64,000 nt of DNA from assembly GCF_025370935.1 (NCBI RefSeq), contig NC_133474.1:13762872-13826871 (forward strand), written 5' to 3'. Positions 28,977 to 40,074 of the stretch are shown here, piece after piece. The DNA comes from Choristoneura fumiferana (lineage: Eukaryota; Arthropoda; Insecta; Lepidoptera; Tortricidae). The notes beneath the pieces were generated by a model. It saw only the letters and a list, made by a program, of their open reading frames with translations, did no database searches and was not told where the DNA came from. Numbering within the stretch: the stretch's first letter is position 1; every line of letters starts with the position of its first letter. Made by a program: the position numbers and the translations under genes.

Positions 28977-29744
28977 ATTGTGTCGAATATTTTTTTTTGT
29001 CATTAAACTAAAGGGAGATCAAACTGATCATGTTTATTCCAACATATGGAAACATGTCACACGTATACAAAGTGGCTACAAATTCGTCTTGAATATTTCA
29101 ATAGGTCGTATTTGGCTGAAGAGCCCTGTAAATTGTTCTCAGGGCCTTTTTTATCGTAGTCACAAACTGTTTCAAAAAAGATCCATGTCTAATTAACAAA
29201 TATGACTGTATACTTTGAGTTAAAAGTTTCGATGAAAAATCTATACAGGGGCGTAATAAATCTATCCCAATGACCTGAAATATTCCGGAAGAATTCGAAT
29301 ATACTTACAAGCGATCTATGTCTTTCATTAGTCATCAATGTAATGAATAATATTTTCTTGTTATATTTACAACTTAAATGCCGGAAAAATAGTGTCTAGC
29401 TGACACATCGACTGTACTTTTACGGGAATATGTTGAAATACATATGTGTCGTACAGACTTAGCCGTCTTGCATGTGTGTGTGGTAGCACAGAGCTCCGCA
29501 AAGTAACGCCTGAGTATTACTTAACGTACAAAATAAACAGGTCAGAAAACGCAATATTACAGCCAGGTGACATTGAATAACTGTTGAATGAATCCAATTT
29601 AGGATTCTCAATTTTGCAGTGATAATCCGAATCTAATTGGAATTTCAGCAAAGTTTTCTAGGCAAATGGTTTTGTTATGCTACTCTTATTCTTAGTGAAC
29701 CACAAGTATAATAATACTTATTTTTTAATAACTTTTACTGTTTC

Positions 29745-29819
29745 GAAAATACAAACTGAGACATGGATGCACAGAAGAAAGGGGTTTTTCTGTGCATCCA
29801 TGTCTCAGTTTGTATTTTC
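29745..29819. repeat. Perfect hairpin, 32-bp arms, 11-nt loop
   Basis: 29745-29776 is the exact reverse complement of 29788-29819 (arm begins gaaaatacaaactgagacat). The right arm continues into SINE-body sequence like that at 1030-1107. No mismatches are seen in the arms. Confidence 0.92.
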
Positions 29820-30176
29820 AATATGGTTTCACGGGATACCCGTAAAAGTAACGAATTTGGAGTTGAAATAAAAAATACAAAAAGACTTCAAAAAACAATC
29901 ATAACTTATACTGTATTTATCATTATCACACGCACACTAAAATGTGGCTATAAAACGAAGCAATCAATTATATCCTATTACAGCATAGTATTATGTAATA
30001 GCTTTCTTTCTGCCCAGCATGATCAGCTGTCAATAACTCTATGTAACTAGAGTTGCAGTTACCGCAACAAAGTAGCGTCTATAGGTAATTATTGATATCG
30101 TGATAACAAAAAATCGATAGGCTGTGGTGTTATGCGCAGCGAGTTGCTAGACTGGCCCAAGAAAATGTTTGACCAA

Positions 30177-30505
30177 TCCTACTAATATTTTGAAATTTAT
30201 AAATGCGGAAGTTTGTGTATGTGTGCATGTTTGTTCTTTTTGCAAGCTTAAGCTGCTGGATGGATTAAGGTGAAATTACGTATGTAGATTTTAGTTGGAT
30301 CCCTAGAATACAAATAGGCTATTTTTTATCCCAATATTTCTACGGGATCGGGATATATACAGTCATGTAACAATTCAAAAACTTAACCGATAAGCTAGAG
30401 ACATGGAATTCTGCGTGGATATTTTTCATATAATGACGGTAAAGACCATGTTTTTTTTCGAAATTTCAATAAAATATTAAATTTAATAGCAAGAGCAAAG
30501 CTACA
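30177..30505 (+). mobile_element. Degraded Helitron-like element
   Basis: Begins A|TCCTACTAATATTTTGAAAT and carries the internal blocks gctgctggatggatta and ttttttatcccaatatttct typical of the family. The right end (gagcaaagctacaggtaaca) is approximate. Confidence 0.5.
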
Positions 30506-30851
30506 GGTAACAGTAACTTAATAACATGTTTAAAATAAACACGAACAATGTTTTATTATGAACTCTATTGAAACCAAATCTCGCAAGTAGAGCGATGAAA
30601 TTAACAGCACGTGCACACATAACCATAGTTTAATAATTGGGATGAATAGAATACATAATGCACTAACTGTCCAAAAATAAATAGCTATTAGATGTGTTGA
30701 AAGGCGCGTCTAGCACAACACGACACACAAATAAAAAATAACCACACTAACATTGGTAAATCTTTTTTTCAAGTCTTCGTTGCCATATTTTATAATGTTG
30801 GTTTTTAATAAGTTCAACCAACGACCTTTACTTGACCTTGCTACTTTCTAG

Positions 30852-30992
30852 TATAAAAGACATCGACGCGTTCAATGGAATTAATGCGTGTGGTACTTAG
30901 TACAAATACATATAATTGTGCAAAGATTACTATTACAGAGGAAATACTCTCAAAACATGAACTCTAACGGAAATACTGTTAAAATATTATGA
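30852..30992 (+). promoter_or_regulatory. Second TATA-type segment related to 28849
   Basis: TATAAAAG at 30852-30859 is followed by acatcgacgcg as in the 28849 copy. An ATG at 30957 in the context atgaactcta opens a 12-codon ORF. Interpreted as a duplicated or repeat-borne segment. Confidence 0.22.
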
Positions 30993-31768
30993 AAATCTGA
31001 AGGTTGTTATTATTTTGTTTTCGATGTTGCGACGTGTCAGCAACCTCAAATCATAGTCACAGATCCAGTTACCATATCAATAAAGTGTTTCAACGTAAAT
31101 CTAAAATATTGATGATCGATTGATTAGTTTAATTTGACTGACTTCTGAAAGCTTTACCACGGTACACGTACAAGATCACTCAATATATGGAAATATTTTA
31201 TTAAACAAAATTAGAAAAAAAAACATTTACGGAGATATTCTAACCTAACCTTATGTGCTGAAATATTCCGAATTAATTTTAAAAAGTTTTGTACATATAC
31301 CTATCATGGCTATCATATATCGAATCTCTTCCAGTCAACCTTTGGTAAGTACCTAAGTCATGCCGCGAGCGGACGCACCGAGGCCGCAGCTCCGACCCGC
31401 TCCGGCGCGTTTCTGGCACGATGCTATATTACTCGCTCGTTACGACGGAATAATTATACAGGGTGTAATAAAGTAGTATTCCAAGGTACTCCATAAAAAT
31501 ATCTGAGTTCATGTACTATCGTGCCAGCTGAATCGTGACATGTGGAACCTTTTCACAGAAAATATCATAGTGACACCGCATTCACTGACAAGGAAAATCT
31601 CTATGACACTTATTGTGAGCACTTTCTTGGGTGGGTTAGGCGGTCCTACATATTTGAAAACGCCAACGATACTTCCACTAATTATTTGTCTTGTTGTCAC
31701 GTTTATAGGGTTCCATAGTCTACTGTGAACTACCTAAGAAGATAACTACATGTAAAATAACTAGATAA

Positions 31769-31915
31769 CAGTCCAGTCACCAGCATAAATATCTGACACA
31801 ACAAAGCGATGCATAAATATCTGATAAGACTATTTCTAGAGCCGGTATGACGTGTCAGATATTTTTGCCATTTTGCACGCTGCTCTATGGCAGATATTAA
31901 TGCAGGTGACTGTAC
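31769..31915. repeat. Foldback element of the acagtcacc family
   Basis: Ends gtccagtcaccagcataaat and aatgcaggtgactgtac are inverted repeats, with repeated atatctgacac motifs inside. Related elements occur at 36608-36880, 55429-55609 and 56029-56139. Confidence 0.6.
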
Positions 31916-33006
31916 AAATATATTATGCCTTCGACCGCAGTTTCTCAACCCTGATGCGTAAATTCAAGTTCGTTTATTTATTATTTATTATTTATTTGGA
32001 AGACTCAGTCGAGTAAGTACTTAATAATTCTTAAAATCCATATTCCTGTAAAGGTGATAATATTTTATTTTTCGATAATAATTCAAACCATAAACGAAAA
32101 AGTAACACCAAATCCCATCATACGGCTTTAAAAATGCACTAACACCGCCTATTGCATCAAACATTTCCTGACAAGCAATATATTGAACAAGGCATTCTTC
32201 GAGTGCATACGTACCTAACGAATGTAAGGCAGTGTTGCGTCGAAGGCTGTATCGATGGGGGGAGGGGGAAGCCAGCTGGCGGCCGGCAGTGAAAGTGCGC
32301 GGGACCTCGCCCGCTAAGTATAAGCTGCTAGTTTTTTTACACGTTTGCTATGTATCAATTGGAGTTTGTATAAGTGACCAGTACGTAGGTCAGGTATTTT
32401 ATTAGAAGTTTGTCAACAAATTAAAAGTAAATTTTGTGATGAATTGATGACTAATGATGACTAATGACTAGTACTTGAAGTGAATTAAATCTAGATTCAA
32501 TATTAAATTCAGTTAGTAGAGTTAAAATGTATAAGACTATCAAACTTAATTTGAGCTTGATACTACAAAAAAAAGTCGAAAGAGTCGAAAAATCGTAATC
32601 TCTCTCTTTGTGTGTATGTGTGTGTGTTTTTCTCTTTCGCTTCATAGAATACCTGAACACGAAATGACATTTATTGCCAATATTTCTCTTTAATCATACA
32701 AGACATCACCAGCTACGAGTAAAGGCTATTGGAAGAAATCCGAACGTTAATTATTCAATTAAATGTTAATAAAAAAAAACCTAAATTTTAGTCCTACAAA
32801 AAGCCTTTAGGGGGTTTTAGAAATGACTCATGTGAAAATGAAAACCCATGTTGACTTTGAAATATGAGTAGGTAGAGTATTTTTAGTCAGCATGTTACTG
32901 CTATAATTAATTTTATTTCAAGAAATATAATATATTCAAGGGTTTTGAGGAAATAAATGTTAAATAAAAAAGCGAATAAATTGACATTAAAATATCTTAA
33001 ACTATA

Positions 33007-33486
33007 GTTCTTACAATTACGCAATTAAATGTAACAGAAAAGCCGTATGTCTGCTTATAATTTTAGATGGTCACTGACCCATCTAAAATGATCCCACACT
33101 GCATACATTTTGCTTTGGAGAAGGCTACCACTGGATATTCATAAGTAGATATACCTAGTGCCATCCACGAAGACGCGTGATTTTGACAAAATTAGACATT
33201 AATGACATTGTAATAAGAGCCACGGCACGCGTTATCATGAATGACTACCTGTACCTTCAAATTTATTCGGAACCCTCGAAACGCGAGTCTGACTCGCACC
33301 TGGCCGATCTTAGATGGATGAATGCCAATAGACGTGTCTGTCAACTTGAAAGTTCGACTTTAGCGACATATTTAATTTGATAGGAACTTGTTTAAAAATG
33401 GATAGACCACTTATTAGGCTGGTGGTCTAAAATGATATACAGACATACGGCTTTTCTGTTATATTTAATTGTGTAATTGTAAGAAC
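33007..33486. mobile_element. TIR element, arms of about 47 bp
   Basis: gttcttacaattacgcaatt with aaatgtaacagaaaagccgt and tatgtctg at the left pairs with the inverted right end with only a few differences. The right-hand interior (about 33325-33430) recurs inverted at about 37395-37565. No transposase is visible. Confidence 0.75.
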
Positions 33487-33810
33487 GTACATTTACTCCA
33501 TACAGTATGACGTAAACTTTTAACTTGCATAATTCCATTCCAGAACCAAATTTGCGAATGTAGGTATACTTAATGTAATGTAGATAATATATAGCGCAAT
33601 GGTTATGTACTGCAGTATTTGCAATTTCTCGCTAGGAGATAAAGACAAAGCGGGACTGGTATTGCCTTTGAGGTATTTGCGAGGGCGAGGCGCATTGTCC
33701 AGCCATTGGCTCTGCACAGCCTGTACAAGTCGCTGACCTTGCCGGACCTGAACTATCGCCGGACTTAGCGCTTTACTGAGAGGCCTGTAACTAAGTTAGC
33801 ATTGTATTAT

Positions 33811-34127
33811 CATCATCATCGTCATCCCAGCCTATATACGTCCCACTGCTGGGCACAGGCCTCCTCTCAGAACAAGAGGGCTTGGGCCATAGTTCCCACG
33901 CGGGCCCAGTGCGGATTGGGAACTTCACACGCACCATTGAATTGCTTCGCAGGTTTGTGCAGGTTTCCTCACGATGTTTTCCTTCACCGCATAGCTCGTG
34001 GTAAATTTCAAATGAAAATCCGCACATGAATTTCGAAAAACTCAGAGGTGCGAGCCGGGGTTTGAACCCACGACCCTCTACTTGAGAAGCGATAGGTCAA
34101 ACCACTAGGCCACCACGGCTCTCATTC
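33811..34127 (-). mobile_element. tRNA-derived SINE with 13-bp target duplication
   Basis: On the minus strand: head agccgtggtggcctagtggt, B-box ggtttgaacccacgacc on the + strand, tail (gatgatgat). Direct repeats agcattgtattat at 33798-33810 and 34128-34140 flank it. Closely similar to 21387-21690, so probably recently active. Confidence 0.88.
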
Positions 34128-36084
34128 AGCATTGTATTATACATAATCACAAAAGTAATAACTCGCTTCTTTGTCTCTCGTTGTATGAGCGCATGCCGCC
34201 AACTGCTGCAACTTTGCCAACTAGCTACAACATTGCCCGTTTTGTAAAAATATGATTTTCTAGTAAAGCGTTATCTATTTTTTACCCAACTGCCCGAAAG
34301 AGGGTTAATTACTACTATTAATGGGAGAAATACTATCATTTACCTGGCAACCCATTTCAAGAAAAAAAAATATGGCAACGATGATAGTTTTGAACGCAGT
34401 CGATGTCAAAACTTGCGAAACGGCTAAGTGTTTTTTTGGTGTCTCGAAAACTTTTGTCATTACTTTGAAAATACATAAGATAGCTTCCTGTACAGTGTTC
34501 ATATGGTAAGTAATAATGGTCTTTTTGTTACTTCATGTACTTTTACTTGTAAATGTAATGATTTAAAGCTAATACGAGGATGGGTAATGTTGCAAAGCGT
34601 TTCTTAGAACATACATGCCACAAGTTTGCCTAAGGCTAGGGTTGCCACTATCTACTCGATTACGAAAAAAAAAAAGATTGATGACGCGTGCTGATCTTAA
34701 TGTGCGGATATTTTTGTGCCGAAGAATTGATTAGTCATACCTACGTAATTAACAAATTTAATTATGTTTTAGTTGGTTTGCTATAAATAAACCGATGTAT
34801 AATAGGTGTCAACAAATGCAGTGTTGTGTAGATTGAAATATAAAAAAAACCCTTTTAGACTTCGTTTATGTTTCGTATAAGGCTTTAGAAATTTAAATGC
34901 CAGTAAGTACTCTGAACTATTTTGTTTTTCTGTTTGGCACAACCCTAACTATGCTTAAAAGTTTGTATGGAGAAAAACGGGAATGCTATTGGACACGCTA
35001 CAACTTTGCCTACCAGATAGAAAAAAAAATAGTTGTTTAGTGATTTCCAATGACATCCCGGCATTGATATAACAATAATGCATTTAAGAATTGGTCCCTT
35101 TTTTAGATACTGCATTTCATATCTCAGATAATCCGCTAGGCAAAAGTTGAAGCTTTTGGCTACAACTTTACCTGCAACATTGACAGTTTCTACAAGCCAA
35201 ATAATAATTTGAAGCATTTTGTACTGAAATTTATGTCTTATGATCTAAAATAGCTTAGCAATGCAAAAAGAGCACAGATAACGTACAATTTTAGTTATTA
35301 AAAAAAAAACATGAATTTCCGTGCAATGTTGTAGCAGTTGACTGTTTATTGTGTTTTCATATTATGTTTTAGTAAATAACGGTATTCACGAAAAATGTAA
35401 TCGTTTTTGAATCTCAATCTAATTTTTTGCTTTGTACTCGTTTGGAATTACTTGTGCCTAATTAGTTTTGTTACTATTATACTTTATTTCAACAGAAGAG
35501 TTGCACTAAGTAGCTTAAAGTAGTGACAACAGAGCAGTGTCCTTTACTTCATGGTATTCATAGGCGGTGGCGATCGTTTCCCATCAGAGGGAGCGCCAAA
35601 GTTCGCATACTCTTCGCCGTACCGTAATTTTTGTCCGAATCATCGTTTGTCATACCTACTTTGTCCCACTGAAACCTTAAAATTTTCTGAAATTTTTAAA
35701 TGGTCATCCCATAGATAACTATAGGTTAGGTTAGGTTTGTTTTATAACAATTCTGAACAATTATTGGATTCAGAGAAAAAAGAGTTATGACAAACGATCA
35801 TTCTGACAAACATTACATTCGGACTTTCAATAAGTATGCGAGCCGATATGGACCCCCTTATACTAGATATCCGGGTGAAAAGGTAAAGCCGGATGAAGTT
35901 ATAAGTATGCTTAATATCACATCCGTTCGGAAATTACCGTTTCTGCTAAATTACTTATTTAATTAAGACTTAGCTAACTAAGAAGCTTTCTAGGTCTGTT
36001 AGTAGGTATTGTAGTCATTAGACGCTTGTGGTTAAGAATTCACGTAAACCTGCACATAATGTAATAAACTATTAAACCTAAAGG

Positions 36085-36494
36085 CAGGGATGTTCCGGAT
36101 GCTTGTTTTTACATCCGCGGTAGCGGATGCGGATATTTGAAGGTTCACATCCGCAAATGTGGATGCGGATTTGAAGATCGCTTGTAGGAGTATGGGTGTG
36201 AAAATAAAAATAAAACAGTATTTTTTTGAAAGTTTACATCCCACTGTGTCGGTTGTATTATTAAAAATTCACTGATAAATACCTAATCTATCAACTGTAG
36301 AAATCTTGCTTAACACTTAACGCTCACTATTCAGAATCACACTTTAAAAATTAAAATGTATTTTTTTTTCTTGTCCTAATTGTGTTGCATTTGCATTGGC
36401 ATAAACATCTGTATTAATTATCGCTGATGCGAGCGCAGATGTATAAATCGTTGAGCAAGTTCTGCTATTGCGGATGCGAATATGCGCACCCCTG
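36085..36494. repeat. hAT-like MITE
   Basis: Ends cagggatgttccggatgc and gcggatgcgaatatgcgcac with ccctg are inverted repeats and the interior is full of catccgc motifs. Flanks cctaaagg and cttaaaag could be a decayed 8-bp target duplication. No transposase. Confidence 0.6.
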
Positions 36495-36607
36495 CTTAAA
36501 AGTCTTAAAACGGGCACACCTCTCTTTACCTTGAATCTAACTGTATCATACACCCACATAGAGATATGTATTGATACAAGATAAACTTAGATATTAGACA
36601 AGTATTA

Positions 36608-36880
36608 GTACAGTCGCCATCAGCAGGGCTACTAAGATACTCGAAACTCGAAGTTCGTGTCGTGCGGTCCCTCTGACACTTACACTATTTAATACGAGAG
36701 CGAGAGGGACCACACGACACGAACTTCGAGTTTGGAGTTTCGTAGTAGCCCTGCAGATTTTCGGAGCGGCCAAGGTGGTCAAAAATATCGGCACATGCAC
36801 TCATTATTAAGGTATTAGAGTTCATGTATCGATATTTTTGACCACCTTGGCAGCTCCTAAATATCTGATAGCGACTGTAC
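36608..36880. repeat. Foldback element split by a MITE
   Basis: The outer arms gtacagtcgc and gcgactgtac continue as ggccaaggtggtcaaaaata and tatttttgaccaccttgg. The left arm is interrupted after ccatcag by the 130-bp MITE at 36624-36753; skipping it restores the pairing. Confidence 0.8.
36624..36753. repeat. CAGGGCTACTA MITE, copy 2, nested
   Basis: Arms cagggctacta and tagtagccctg are perfect at the tips. CAG is duplicated on both sides (36621-36623, 36754-36756). It shares its interior, tcgtgcggtccctctgacac, with the copy at 25105. Confidence 0.85.
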
Positions 36881-37229
36881 TTATATGTATATCTTCACTG
36901 TTTTTTTTTTCATTTTTTGGGGATCAGAGGTTACGTTTGAGTACTCAGTTATTAATTACGTAGTTATTTGGGCGCCACTTAACCTTATCAAAGAAATAGA
37001 TGTATAAAGTAACCAAGTTTGATGTTTAAAAATCTCATTCACTCACAAATATTACAAAGCATACTGGCACTAGTATCTCGCCTGAATAAAGTACAGACGA
37101 AGCTGGAATTCCCTTGAATAATGGTGTGCAAGGGATGAACGACCGGCAAGGTCAGGGATCGAGCGGAATGCGCAGGCGTGATTCACGCGATTTGACCAAT
37201 ACCTAGGCCAATCGTATGGTTTTTTTTTG

Positions 37230-37565
37230 TACATCTAAATATTAGCCGTGTTACCACAAAAATCATTCAAAACTGTGATTTTAGGCATGACTAAGAATTA
37301 TTTAAAAACTGTCGTAAGGCCATATCGGTCTTAAAAATAGCAGTTTTTTTATGAACTTCTTAAATGTATGATCTCTTTAGGCAATGTACCACCAGCCAAA
37401 TAAGTGGTCTATCAATTTTTAAACAAGTTCCTATCAAATAATTATGTCGCTAAAGTCGAACTTTCAAGTTGACAGACACGTCTATTGGCATATTGTTTTG
37501 TGACATGCAAACGATTATCAATTTTAGGGTGGTAGACCACATATTTGGCTGATGGTACTTTAGGC
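37230..37565 (-). repeat. Second, inverted copy of the 33007 family
   Basis: agtggtctatcaatttttaa, caagttcctatcaaataatt and gtcgaactttcaagttgaca match the interior of 33007-33486 in reverse complement. Ends are approximate. Confidence 0.55.
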
Positions 37566-37863
37566 AGAGGTAGAACCAGTACCTACTTCACACAGGGAAA
37601 AGAAACATTAGAAAAAGAAGAAAAAAACGCAAGCAACAAAAGATTTCATCATCGCTTCGAGGCAGTTCTTCTAAACGACCGTCCTAACGGACCTATACGA
37701 GGAGATATAAGAGTTAATCCAATTTTTGAAATCAATAAATATATAAAAATCACTAAAATCGTAAAACCAGAATAGAACAATGTTTAAAAAACTGATGGGA
37801 AGACAAAGTGAAGTCATTATTGTGCGAAATTCCAGTCAGGTTTTTGTAAAAACCACAGGCGGA

Positions 37864-38739
37864 CGGCTCAGGGCTGAAATATTCGTTTTCCTAAAATGTA
37901 TTTTTCGCAAAATGTCTGCTTTTCAGAATATCAACACGTCTTTTGCATAATGTCAGCTTCTCAAAATGTCAGCTATTTAAAATTGCCTGTCTCCAAGAAT
38001 GACAGTTTTTGTATAATGTTCGCTTTTCAGAAAGTGTTTGTTCTCAAAATGTCTGCAACCTCAAAATATCCGCCTTCTTATAACGTTGGCATTCCAGAAA
38101 AGTCTTATTCCCAAAATGTCTCCGATCATGGTCTTCAAATTTAATCTAAATCGGTTCAGCAATTTAGTCGTGAAAGAGTAATAGACAAACAGACAGACAG
38201 ACTGAGTTACTTTCACATTTATTAGCATTGATTTTAGTAAAAAACTAAACTACGAAATCCCTTCGTTCGGGTACGAAACCGGTTGAGAACGAAAAATATT
38301 TTGTTCTAAAGCAGCGTTTCCACCAGAGATGTGCGAGGATGTAAACATTATGAATAGACGAATTCCTGAGATTGAACGCCAGTAATTTTATATTAGGTAT
38401 AGATATTTATGTTATCAAAGAGTAAGTATGCAAGAAATTAAACCTTTTACATTTAAAAGATTGATTTGAAAATAAAGCAGACATTATGGGAAAACAAACA
38501 TAACAAGACTATAGCCTATTTAAAAAAGTGAACATAATGGGAAAGCAGAAATTATGATAATGCTAATATTAGGTATAGGAATGTAAACATTATGAATATA
38601 CGACTTCCTGAGATTGTACACATTTTAAATAGCAGACATTTTAAGAGAGCTGGCAAAATAGAAGTGCTAAAATTGTGAAAACGCAGACGTTTTGAGAATT
38701 GTACATTTTAGGAAAACAGACATTTCAGGCCTGAGCCGT
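37864..38739. mobile_element. Foldback element whose arms are degenerate minisatellites
   Basis: The left end cggctcagggctgaaatatt and the right end acatttcaggcctgagccg are inverted. Each arm consists of irregular repeats around caaaatgtctgc (left) or gcagacattttgaga (right). The middle holds other repeat debris, including a (acagacagac)n run and a TIR resembling that at 6711. Confidence 0.68.
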
Positions 38740-38894
38740 GCTAAATGTTTTTAAAAGTTATTTGTCATGACATAACTAAATCAGTACTGAATTAATCAGC
38801 TTTCTGAGTACACTGCGGTGCTAGGGCCTGTGCGGTATAACAAGCTTTCGGTGAACAAATGATCGGTGTGAATATGTATATATACATATTTAAA

Positions 38895-39112
38895 TCCTAC
38901 TAATATTATAAATGCTTAAGTTTGTGTCTGTTTGTTTGTTTGTTACTCCATCGCGTCAAAACTGCTGAACCTATTTAGACGAAATTCGGTACACAGATAC
39001 TTTGAGTTACGAGGAAGGACAAAGGATAGTTTTTATCCCGGGAAATGGAATAGTTCCCGCGGGATAGCGATAAACGAATTCTACGCGGACGGAGTCGCGG
39101 GTAACACGCTAG
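38895..39112 (+). mobile_element. Helitron-like element, short copy
   Basis: A|TCCTACTAATATTATAAATG at the start and gagtcgcgggtaacacgctag at the end fit the TC...CTAG rule, though the following base is G. 218 bp, in the spacer about 860 bp upstream of CHS1 coding exon 1. Confidence 0.62.
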
Positions 39113-39361
39113 GTTGTATATAAATAAAAAATACTTTCCTTGATCGTGATTTTCGTTCGTATGGAAGGCTATATTTTTATTGATGCACTTGACACGATCA
39201 TAAATCACGAAGTGCGCTCGCAACGGGACCCGGAACGTGACGGTCCTACACAAAACAAGTCGTGCTGGGGAAAATACAATGCGGATCTTGTTTCATGAAA
39301 ATAAAATAAAATATGTTAAATAACTAAGTTTTGTTTAGATTTTCATACCATCCACACTTTT

Positions 39362-39439
39362 AATGAACTATAAACTACTTTGCGCACACGCGACCAAATC
39401 ACGGTCGCGGGAAAGCAAAGTTATTGTTTATAGTTCATT
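39362..39439. repeat. Hairpin with 14-bp perfect outer arms
   Basis: aatgaactataaac and gtttatagttcatt pair exactly, and cgcgacc/ggtcgcg pairs in the centre. About 600 bp upstream of CHS1 coding exon 1. Confidence 0.65.
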
Positions 39440-39982
39440 GATATGGACCTCCCCAAAGTAAAGCCTGATTCAATTAATTATCCAAACTTTTATTTGTGAG
39501 TATGAAGACTGTACAAATCTAAGGGATAATTTCATTGAAGCAGAGAGGAGCGAAGACATTATAGGTATATTGCGAAAATTTTCAAAATTATTCGAGCCTT
39601 TTTAGCGTGAAAGTAACTTACACATAGACATGCTCACTTACTATAATATTAGTAGAAGTACAATTACCTACATTATGTAGATGTTACGTTATTTATTACT
39701 TTTATTTCGTTATTAACTACTATGATTTCTAAACTACTGATACATTTACGCGCGTTGAAGTCTTTTGTATAGGAAGTAGTATATAAATCTATGTGCGTAT
39801 GAACAAGGGCCGTTTCATTCTCGTACTACGTTAAGATTAGACAAATCTAGTAAATATGTGTTTAAGATTCCAATTCATAATTAGGAGACATATCAGTGAG
39901 GTCAATCTTAACAAAAAATAGTTAAAAAAAAAATTATACTTTTAATAATTTATTTTTTTATCAATTTCAGGCTTCTTGAAAA

Positions 39983-40074
39983 ATGGCGACTTCCGGCGGG
40001 AAACGCCGGGAGGAGGGCAGCGACAACTCTGACGATGAACTCGCTCCGCTAGCCAACGAAATATATGGTGGCAG
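39983..40074 (+). CDS. CHS1: CHS1 coding exon 1 (canonical)
   Basis: Residues 1-30 plus two bases (AG|gtcagt). The ATG lies 12 bp after acceptor caatttcag at 39970, so a 5' UTR exon is upstream. Short, charged, acidic cytosolic N-terminus (EEGSDNSDDE) ending EIYGG. Confidence 0.93.

Larger units (their letters stand above)
28977..36600. other. CHS2-CHS1 intergenic spacer, middle part
   Basis: AT-rich with several repeats listed separately. GC-rich patches near 31365-31445 and 32230-32330 stand out but show no coding frame or clear promoter. No gene is supported. Confidence 0.55.

Noticed and set aside
28963..29196. 77-codon ORF after the TATA-type segment
   Set aside because: It begins out of frame with the 24-codon hydrophobic ORF and has no recognisable domain or splice evidence.
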